A program made the position numbers and the translations under genes. A stretch of 18,414 bases of DNA from PALSA-1006 sp964532405. Its GTDB lineage: Bacteria > Pseudomonadota > Gammaproteobacteria > Burkholderiales > Gallionellaceae. Shown one piece after another: positions 13,208 through 18,414 of the stretch (position 1 is its first letter; every line of letters starts with the position of its first letter). The stretch covers positions 1 through 18,414 of the forward strand of contig CAZHIC010000042.1 of NCBI GenBank assembly GCA_964532405.1, in the 5' to 3' direction. Under the pieces are notes generated by a model, which saw nothing but the letters and a program-made list of their open reading frames with translations, did not search any database and was not told the DNA's origin.

Positions 13208-16183
13208 TTAGCTCTTTCTCACAAACGCCTCAAACTGTTCCGCAGGCAGCGGCTTGCTGAAATAATAACCCTGCACTTCGTCACAACCTTGCAAACGCAG
13301 GAAGGCCAATTGCCCGGCGGTCTCCACACCCTCTGCGATAGTCTGGATGCCCAGGCTGCTGGCCATGTTGATGATGGCGCTGACGATGGCCTTATCGTCC
13401 GGATCATCGGTGATGTCGCGCACGAAGGACTGGTCGATTTTCAGTTTGTACACCTTGAATTTTTTCAGGTAACTCAAACTGGAATAACCGGTGCCAAAAT
13501 CGTCGATGGACATGCGGATGCCGCGTTCATACAGTTTGTCCATCACCCCGATTGCCGCCAGCGGATCGCCCATAGCGACGGCCTCGGTCAGTTCCAGCTC
13601 CAGATATTCATGCGGTAGCTTCACTTCATCGAGGATATGCGTGATGAGCTCCGTAATATTGGCCTGGCGGAATTGCACCGAGGATAAGTTGACGGCCATC
13701 ACCATAGGCGGCAGCCCGTTATCCAGCCAGCCCTTCAATTGTTGGGCTGCCGTGCGCAACACCCATTCGCCGATCGGGATGATCTGGCCGCTATCCTCCG
13801 CGATGGGGATGAATTCGGCGGGGGAGATCATGCCCATCTCAGGATGAGTCCAGCGCAGCAGGGCTTCCGCGCCGACGATGCGGCCACGACTCGGTGGGGC
13901 GGAGCCCTCCGGTGCGGGAGTGGCTGCATCGCACCTCCTCCCGCAATCGGCTGGCTCCGCCAGTAACGTGTCGGAGGTGCGCCCGTCCTGTATGGATAGT
14001 TGTGGCTGGTAGTGCAAAGACAATTCGTTGCGCGCCAGCGCGTGCCGTAGCGCGTTCGCCAGTTGCAAAGTGCGGGCGGAGTGCGCCTGCATTTCCGCCG
14101 TGTAAAAGCGGAAGTCGTTGCGGCCGCCTTGTTTGACGCGGTACATGGCCGCGTCGGCGTTCCTCGACAGCGTCTCGAAATCTTCGCCATCATGCGGATA
14201 GATGGCGATGCCGATCGAAGTGGTGGTGATCAGCTCGTGCTGCTCGACCTGGCAGGGTTGTGAAACCGCCTCGATCAGCTTGGCGGCCACATAGGCGGCG
14301 CCATCCGCATCGGTATCATGCAGGATCAGTATGAACTCATCCCCGCCTTGGCGAGACACAGTGTCTTCTTCGCGCAAGGTTGCTTTGATCCGTGTTGCCA
14401 CTTCCATCAACAGTTGATCGCCGATGGTATGGCCCAGGGTGTCGTTGATATTCTTGAAATGATCGAGATCGAGGAACATCACTGCCAGCGGCTCACCGCC
14501 GCGTTGCGCCAGGCTGAGCGCGTACTTGAAACGCTCACCCAGCAGGCTGCGGTTGGGCAGCCCGGTGAGCTGATCGAAATGGGCCAGCCTTTCGATGCGC
14601 GCTTCAGCTTTCTTTGCCTCGGTAATATTTTCCTTGATCGCCAAATAATGGCTTATCCGTCCATCCGCTTGGCGCACCGGAGAGATCATGGTCAACTCGA
14701 TGTATTCGCTGCCGTCCTTGCGTTTGTTGCTCAGCTCGCCGCGCCACATTTCGCCACGGGCCAGATGCGCCCACATATCCTTGTAGACTGTTTCGGGCGT
14801 CTTGCCGGATTGCAAAATACGCGGATTTTTGCCGGTCACCTCGTCGCGGTTGTAGCCGGTCAACTTGACGAAGGTATCGTTGACGTATTCGATGTTTGCA
14901 TCGAGATCGGTGATAACGATGGAGTTGGGGCTTTGTTCCACCGCCAGAGAAAGCTTGCGCAATTCGGCTTCCGCTTGCTTGCGCGCGGTGATGTCGTGCG
15001 ACAGCACGATGAAACACGGCAGTTGACCCGTTTCGACCGGCTTGCGCGAGACCGAAAGCTCGAACCAATGCTTGCCATCAGGCAACGTCAGCTCAATCTG
15101 TTTGCCCATAGAGTGCCCGATTTCATTGGCTTCACGTAGTGCCGCCATGCCGATTTCCGCCACCTCAGGCGACATCACCTCATGCATTGTTTTGCCCAGA
15201 AAAAGTTCGGCGGGCATCGCCAGCAGGTCGGTGCGCGGGGAATGGTAGTCATGGTAGCGGCCCTCCAGATCAAGCTCGAACAGCAAGTCAGGCACGGCAT
15301 CCAGCGTGGCTTGCAGTTGATTTTGCGCGGCTTGCAGTTGCTTGTAAGGAAGCTCGATGGTTCCGACGAAAATCGCACGATAAAGAAACAGATAGGAAAC
15401 CGTTTTGTAAATGTGCCCCAACAGGTTGTAAATATCGGTCACATCGGCGTAGAGCGTAAAGAGGAATTCACTCAGCGCCATCGTGCATACTGCGCCGAAC
15501 AGCGCAGCCGCATTGAATGGCAACGGCTTGCGCATGCGCATCCACAGCACCGATGCGGTGGCAAGGTTAAGCGCGACGAGCGCGTACTCGTAATAAATTT
15601 TGAATGGGGTGAGTCCCTGTCCGGGAATGAATGTCCGGGGTGTCAGTTCAGCATGAAACAGGAACAGCCAGTGTAGGCTTCCGGTCAGGATGAGTACTGC
15701 GGCAAGCAGTATGAAGCGGGAAGCTGCGGAGGCGAGGGGGCGCCAAGGCGTGACCGAGACGATCAACAGCGCGATGGCGGCCAATGAACGCGCGGACAGC
15801 CAGAAGTCGATCGCCTTCTCCTGACTGCTCGGAGTCACAAAAGCAGGCATGCCCAAGAAGGAAATCGTGTGCGTGAAATCCAGCATTCCTACCCCGAGGA
15901 ACGCGCAGGCGAGCAGCAGAATATTGCCCGGCAACCCGCGACGATACGCATTCCAGCCCACCGCGAACACCAGCATGGCAATCACAACCGCGATGGTCTC
16001 AAACAGCGTATGCAGCGGCAAGTAGCTCGCGATGCCACGGGTCTCGGGCAGTGGTGGAAGTGCCATCGCCACCGCCACACCCAACGTCAGCAGCGCGACG
16101 GTGATAACGGCAGAGCGCATCGAAAGCTGATGGCTGGGGTGCAGCGAAAACAGGCTTAGAGATTCAGACGACCATAGTTTCAT
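13208..16183 (-). CDS. Membrane sensor MASE3-PAS-PAS-GGDEF-EAL, c-di-GMP synthase/phosphodiesterase
   Basis: This 991-residue inner-membrane protein begins with about eight hydrophobic segments (roughly 22-280) of MASE3 type. A short coiled linker and two PAS domains follow (about 288-402 and 408-525), the second with the typical SIVITDLDANIEYVN and GKNPRILQSG. The GGDEF domain (about 535-695) has intact GGDEF (613-617), DLDHFKNIND and inhibition site REED (604-607). The EAL domain (about 710-988) has EALLRW, NLSSVQF, ELTE, DDFGTGYSS, KID and EGVET, so hydrolysis of c-di-GMP also looks possible. Residues 736-768 are an extra stretch between DGR and IVGAEALL, encoded by a palindromic repeat. 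The start has GGA 9 nt upstream. The MASE3 ligand is unknown. The gene appears to be a single-gene unit; 382 nt separate it from the operon downstream. Confidence 0.92.
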   Translation of the reverse strand: MKLWSSESLSLFSLHPSHQLSMRSAVITVALLTLGVAVAMALPPLPETRGIASYLPLHTLFETIAVVIAMLVFAVGWNAYRRGLPGNILLLACAFLGVGMLDFTHTISFLGMPAFVTPSSQEKAIDFWLSARSLAAIALLIVSVTPWRPLASAASRFILLAAVLILTGSLHWLFLFHAELTPRTFIPGQGLTPFKIYYEYALVALNLATASVLWMRMRKPLPFNAAALFGAVCTMALSEFLFTLYADVTDIYNLLGHIYKTVSYLFLYRAIFVGTIELPYKQLQAAQNQLQATLDAVPDLLFELDLEGRYHDYHSPRTDLLAMPAELFLGKTMHEVMSPEVAEIGMAALREANEIGHSMGKQIELTLPDGKHWFELSVSRKPVETGQLPCFIVLSHDITARKQAEAELRKLSLAVEQSPNSIVITDLDANIEYVNDTFVKLTGYNRDEVTGKNPRILQSGKTPETVYKDMWAHLARGEMWRGELSNKRKDGSEYIELTMISPVRQADGRISHYLAIKENITEAKKAEARIERLAHFDQLTGLPNRSLLGERFKYALSLAQRGGEPLAVMFLDLDHFKNINDTLGHTIGDQLLMEVATRIKATLREEDTVSRQGGDEFILILHDTDADGAAYVAAKLIEAVSQPCQVEQHELITTTSIGIAIYPHDGEDFETLSRNADAAMYRVKQGGRNDFRFYTAEMQAHSARTLQLANALRHALARNELSLHYQPQLSIQDGRTSDTLLAEPADCGRRCDAATPAPEGSAPPSRGRIVGAEALLRWTHPEMGMISPAEFIPIAEDSGQIIPIGEWVLRTAAQQLKGWLDNGLPPMVMAVNLSSVQFRQANITELITHILDEVKLPHEYLELELTEAVAMGDPLAAIGVMDKLYERGIRMSIDDFGTGYSSLSYLKKFKVYKLKIDQSFVRDITDDPDDKAIVSAIINMASSLGIQTIAEGVETAGQLAFLRLQGCDEVQGYYFSKPLPAEQFEAFVRKS
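13898..13961. repeat. Palindromic repeat inserted in frame near the start of the EAL domain
   Basis: Outer arms GGCGGAGCC (13898-13906) and GGCTCCGCC (13953-13961) enclose inner arms TGCGGGAG (13913-13920) and CTCCCGCA (13938-13945). The whole extra stretch in the protein is 33 residues (99 nt, about 13880-13978), which keeps the frame and has no stop. EAL proteins normally run directly from the first strand (HYQPQ ... GR) into IVGAEAL, so this is an insertion in a surface loop. The sequence differs from the repeat in the FadN-type gene, so two repeat families have done the same thing. Confidence 0.7.
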
Positions 16184-16283
16184 GCTAAAGCTTCCATCTC
16201 TTGTGTTGTCAGCAAAATTCCCGTTTTAGGGTAGCTGGCTTGGTGAATTGTGAGTTGCCCACGAAACATTAGACAGCCTTCAT

Positions 16284-16479
16284 CCTAGAAAAAGCATTTG
16301 CCCACGAAACTCACGAAGCGGGGTAAGCAGGCATTTCGCCGCAAGGCGAAAGCTCGCAAAAACACGAACAAATTCAAATCTCTCCATGGCACGGAACAAA
16401 ACCCGATGGATGGCTCACCGAACTTATGCAACATTTTGTTTTATTTCGTGTTTTTCGTGGATGAATTGCCGTTTTTAGG
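16284..16479. mobile_element. MITE-like element with imperfect terminal inverted repeats and a 5-bp direct repeat
   Basis: The left arm (16284-16317, beginning CCTAGAAAAAGC) and the right arm (16445-16479, ending GTTTTTAGG) are imperfect inverted copies sharing TTCGTG, TTTCGTGG and the T-rich end. TTCAT lies directly outside both ends (16279-16283 and 16480-16484), like a target-site duplication; the match in fact continues as TTCATCCTA on both sides. Inside is a perfect hairpin with a GCAA tetraloop (TTTCGCC at 16334-16340, GGCGAAA at 16345-16351). There is no transposase. The element occupies most of the 366-bp gap between radA and the c-di-GMP gene. The remaining bases, 16184-16278 and 16490-16549, show no gene or clear promoter. 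Confidence 0.5.
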
Positions 16480-16549
16480 TTCATCCTAACTTAAGGGCGC
16501 GCAAGAGATGCCAAGCCGATCATCCGCCGCCGATAGCAGCCACCCCACT

Positions 16550-17911
16550 TTACCGCATCTTCTCCACTGCCTCTTCCACCCGCTCCACCGCGATGATCTG
16601 CATGCCTTCGATCTTGTGCTTGGGCGCGTTGGCTTTGGGGATGATGGCGCGGGTGAAGCCGAGTTTGGCGGCCTCTTTCAATCGCTCTTGGCCGCGTTGT
16701 ACGGGACGCACTTCGCCTGCCAAGCCGACTTCGCCGAACACCACCATCTTTTCCGGCAGCGGCTTGTCGCGCAGCGAGGAGACGATGGCGAGCAACACGG
16801 CGAGGTCGGCACCCGGCTCGGTGATCTTCACGCCGCCCACGGCGTTGATGAACACGTCCTGATCGAAACAGGCGATGCCCGCGTGGCGGTGCAGCACGGC
16901 CAGCAACATCGCAAGGCGGTTCTGTTCCAAGCCCAAGGACAAACGGCGCGGGACGGGCGAATGCGCTTCATCCAGCAACGCTTGTATCTCCACCAGCAAA
17001 GGCCGTGTGCCTTCCTGCGTGACCATCACGCAGGATCCGGCCACCTGTGCTCCGTGCTGCGACAAGAACAGCGCGGACGGATTGCTCACTTCGCGCAAGC
17101 CCTTTTCAGTCATGGCGAATACGCCCAGTTCGTTCACCGCGCCGAAGCGGTTTTTGAACGCGCGAATCAGGCGGAAGCTGGAATGGGTGTCGCCCTCGAA
17201 ATACAGCACGGTATCGACGATGTGCTCCAGCACGCGCGGCCCGGCCAGCGCACCTTCTTTGGTGACGTGGCCGACGAGAATGATGGTCACGCCGCTGCTC
17301 TTCGCCATGCGCGTGAGTTGCGCCGCGCATTCGCGCACTTGCGCCACCGAGCCGGGCGCGGAAGTGAGTTGCTCGGAATACACGGTCTGGATGGAGTCGA
17401 TCACCACCACATCCGGTTTTTCATGCGCGATGGTGGCTTGAATTTTTTCCAATTGAATTTCCGGCAGCAGATTGACTGAGCGAGCATCCAGCGCCAGACG
17501 ATGGGCGCGCAACGCGATTTGCTGTGCCGATTCTTCGCCGCTCACGTACAGCACTTTTTTCGTCTGCGAGAGATGCGCCAGTGCCTGCAACAGCAAGGTG
17601 GATTTACCGATGCCGGGATCGCCGCCGATCAACACCACACCGCCTTCAACCAGCCCGCCGCCCAACACGCGGTCGAACTCTGAAATACCCGTCGGCGTGC
17701 GCGACACTTCGCTCGCTTCCACCTCGGCCAGTTGCTGCAACTTGCCGGAGGCCGCCAACGCGCTGTAGCGATTCTTGCCCGCCGCAGGCATGGCTTCCGC
17801 CACCGACTCGACCAGCGTGTTCCACCCGCCGCAATGCGGGCATTGGCCTTGCCATTTGGGGGACTGTCCGCCGCACTCGGTGCAGCTATAAATTGTTTTT
17901 GCTTTTGCCAT
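16550..17911 (-). CDS. radA: DNA repair protein RadA
   Basis: RadA is a RecA-related ATPase that drives branch migration during recombinational repair. This copy has 453 residues (E. coli RadA has 460). It shows the N-terminal zinc finger (Cys10, Cys13, Cys24, Cys27 in CTECGGQSPKWQGQCPHC), the Walker A motif GGDPGIGKST (about 96-105), VVVIDSIQT, the RadA signature KNRFG (253-257), and a C-terminal Lon-protease-like domain. All expected motifs are intact. I place the start at 17911 because the family begins MAKxKxxYxCxxCG; a longer in-frame extension to 17968 overlaps the toxin relic and has no support. The ribosome site is weak (GGTAAG), and the relic's stop codon ends 7 nt upstream, so some translational coupling to the antitoxin transcript is possible. 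Confidence 0.96.
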   Translation of the reverse strand: MAKAKTIYSCTECGGQSPKWQGQCPHCGGWNTLVESVAEAMPAAGKNRYSALAASGKLQQLAEVEASEVSRTPTGISEFDRVLGGGLVEGGVVLIGGDPGIGKSTLLLQALAHLSQTKKVLYVSGEESAQQIALRAHRLALDARSVNLLPEIQLEKIQATIAHEKPDVVVIDSIQTVYSEQLTSAPGSVAQVRECAAQLTRMAKSSGVTIILVGHVTKEGALAGPRVLEHIVDTVLYFEGDTHSSFRLIRAFKNRFGAVNELGVFAMTEKGLREVSNPSALFLSQHGAQVAGSCVMVTQEGTRPLLVEIQALLDEAHSPVPRRLSLGLEQNRLAMLLAVLHRHAGIACFDQDVFINAVGGVKITEPGADLAVLLAIVSSLRDKPLPEKMVVFGEVGLAGEVRPVQRGQERLKEAAKLGFTRAIIPKANAPKHKIEGMQIIAVERVEEAVEKMR

Positions 17912-17918
17912 GACTGTC

Positions 17919-17972
17919 TTACCAAATACAGCGATACTCACCCGATACCGCAGGGTGAAACTGATCAATCAT
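17919..17972 (-). pseudogene. Truncated RelE/ParE-type toxin (17 codons left)
   Basis: An ATG overlapping the antitoxin stop codon (ATGA) opens a frame reading MIDQFHPAVSGEYRCIW before a TAA at 17919-17921. The FHPAV-x-x-EY pattern is the usual N-terminus of RelE/ParE toxins, and the overlap with the antitoxin is the usual arrangement for this pair. A full toxin has about 90-100 residues, so over four fifths of the gene is lost. The radA start codon lies 7 nt after the stop, so the deletion probably joined the toxin stub to the radA leader. The identification rests on only 17 residues plus context. Confidence 0.6.
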
Positions 17973-18193
17973 CGCGGCGACGCTTGTGCAGCGGCACGCA
18001 CTGAATCGGCAGAAACCAATGTCGCAACACCACGATCAATATCGTCCGCATGCTTCTTAGTTTCATTGCGCCAATCTTCGGCGATTTCAACTTCAGTTTG
18101 CGCATCGAGACTGATTAACAACTTATGCGCCAGTAGTGCGCGCTCCTCTTCTGGCAACTGAAATACAGCTTCTTCAATAGTTGCGAAAATCAT
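17969..18193 (-). CDS. Addiction-module antitoxin (TIGR02574 / unstable antitoxin family), orphan
   Basis: This is a 74-residue protein with the pattern of the family: ATIEEAVFQLPEEERALLAHKLLISLD, then VEIAEDWRNETKKHADDIDRG and a C-terminal VSADSVRAA. Such antitoxins bind and neutralise a RelE/ParE toxin encoded immediately downstream. Here only a 17-codon relic of that toxin remains, so the antitoxin is an orphan; it could still neutralise related toxins elsewhere in the cell. The start at 18193 has a strong AAGGAG 7 nt upstream. An in-frame extension to 18337 lacks a ribosome site and covers a repeat and the likely promoter, so I reject it. Confidence 0.85.
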   Translation of the reverse strand: MIFATIEEAVFQLPEEERALLAHKLLISLDAQTEVEIAEDWRNETKKHADDIDRGVATLVSADSVRAAAQASPR

Positions 18194-18236
18194 GGCGAAG
18201 CTCCTTGAAACAGTGGCGTGGTAAATGGATGCGCGG

Positions 18237-18242
18237 ATTATA
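18237..18242 (-). promoter_or_regulatory. Possible -10 box (TATAAT) for the antitoxin gene
   Basis: A perfect TATAAT on the minus strand lies 43 nt before the antitoxin ATG. No good -35 hexamer is found at 16-18 nt; the region there is the REP-like palindrome. The box could also serve the antitoxin-radA transcript. Confidence 0.4.
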
Positions 18243-18244
18243 GC

Positions 18245-18270
18245 GTAGGGCGGGCAACTCATTGCCCACC
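18245..18270. repeat. Short GTAG-headed palindrome upstream of the antitoxin
   Basis: GTAGGGCGGGCAACTCATTG begins a REP-like unit with stem GGGCAA (18252-18257) / TTGCCC (18262-18267) and a four-base loop. It begins with GTAG like the REP pair at 2765-2823 but has a different stem. It lies immediately upstream of the TATAAT box. The remaining bases, 18271-18365, contain nothing I can identify. Confidence 0.5.
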
Positions 18271-18365
18271 GATTCCTGAATTTCAAAAATCTGCCATGCG
18301 AAATATACGGCTCGCAAACTTGCACAGACATAGCCACAAGGTCACATCTGAGCAGGTTTACTTAA

Positions 18366-18414
18366 GGGCACCTCTAAAAATTGATTATTTGCACTTCGTA
18401 AACTTGCCCCTGTA
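18366..18414. mobile_element. Probable terminal inverted repeat and start of an insertion sequence leaving the window on the right
   Basis: GGGCACCTCTAAAAAT (18366-18381) matches the inverted motif at 35-50 in 15 of 16 positions and points out of the window. Only 49 bases follow its outer edge. It is preceded by TTAA, which could be part of a target site. The transposase would lie beyond the window. Confidence 0.5.

Noticed and set aside
16298..16489. 63-residue plus-strand frame with a basic N-terminus (PTKLTKRGKQAFRRKAKARK)
   Set aside because: It lies wholly in the inverted-repeat element, starts with TTG without a ribosome site, and its composition follows the repeat.
17912..17968. N-terminal extension of RadA
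   Set aside because: It overlaps the toxin relic in another frame and precedes the conserved MAKxK start of RadA proteins.
18194..18337. N-terminal extension of the antitoxin
   Set aside because: The internal ATG at 18193 has a strong ribosome site and the correct family start; the extension covers a palindrome and a TATAAT box.

Overview
The window is 18.4 kb of bacterial chromosome, and every supported protein gene lies on the minus strand. Protein content and codon use suggest a betaproteobacterium, possibly a Nitrosomonadales relative. That assignment is an inference: there is no rRNA gene here. Dense gene packing, GTAG-type REP palindromes and two palindromic repeats carried in frame inside genes indicate a genome rich in small repeats. 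The two ends carry near-identical inverted 16-bp motifs with only about 50 bases beyond each, so the window is probably a whole contig that stops at two copies of an insertion sequence.

Region 1 (138-9482) is a fatty-acid beta-oxidation locus. In transcription order it holds fadE acyl-CoA dehydrogenase, an HTH-nucleotidyltransferase/HEPN pair (toxin-antitoxin-like), an HSDL2-like short-chain dehydrogenase, a long-chain acyl-CoA synthetase, a YciA-type acyl-CoA thioesterase, and a two-domain 3-hydroxyacyl-CoA dehydrogenase/enoyl-CoA hydratase. Activation, first oxidation, hydration and second oxidation are all encoded, but no thiolase is present.

Region 2 (9582-12968) is a stressosome-like signalling operon. 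It encodes a diguanylate cyclase, an RsbT-type kinase fused to an RsbX/SpoIIE-type phosphatase, an RsbR-like STAS protein and a small RsbS-like STAS protein. The small STAS protein has proline where RsbS has its phosphorylated serine. The operon has a good sigma70-type promoter, and directly upstream of it lie four copies of the palindrome TATCTAGATA spaced 21, 21 and 22 bp apart. I consider this operon with its operator array the most interesting part of the window.

Region 3 (13208-16183) is a large membrane-bound MASE3-PAS-PAS-GGDEF-EAL protein, a second c-di-GMP enzyme, with a palindromic repeat inserted in frame at the start of its EAL domain. Upstream is a MITE-like element of about 196 bp with a 5-bp direct repeat at its ends.

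Region 4 (16550-18193) holds radA and, just upstream, an addiction-module antitoxin. The toxin gene that should follow the antitoxin has been cut to a 17-codon relic that stops 7 nt before the radA start.
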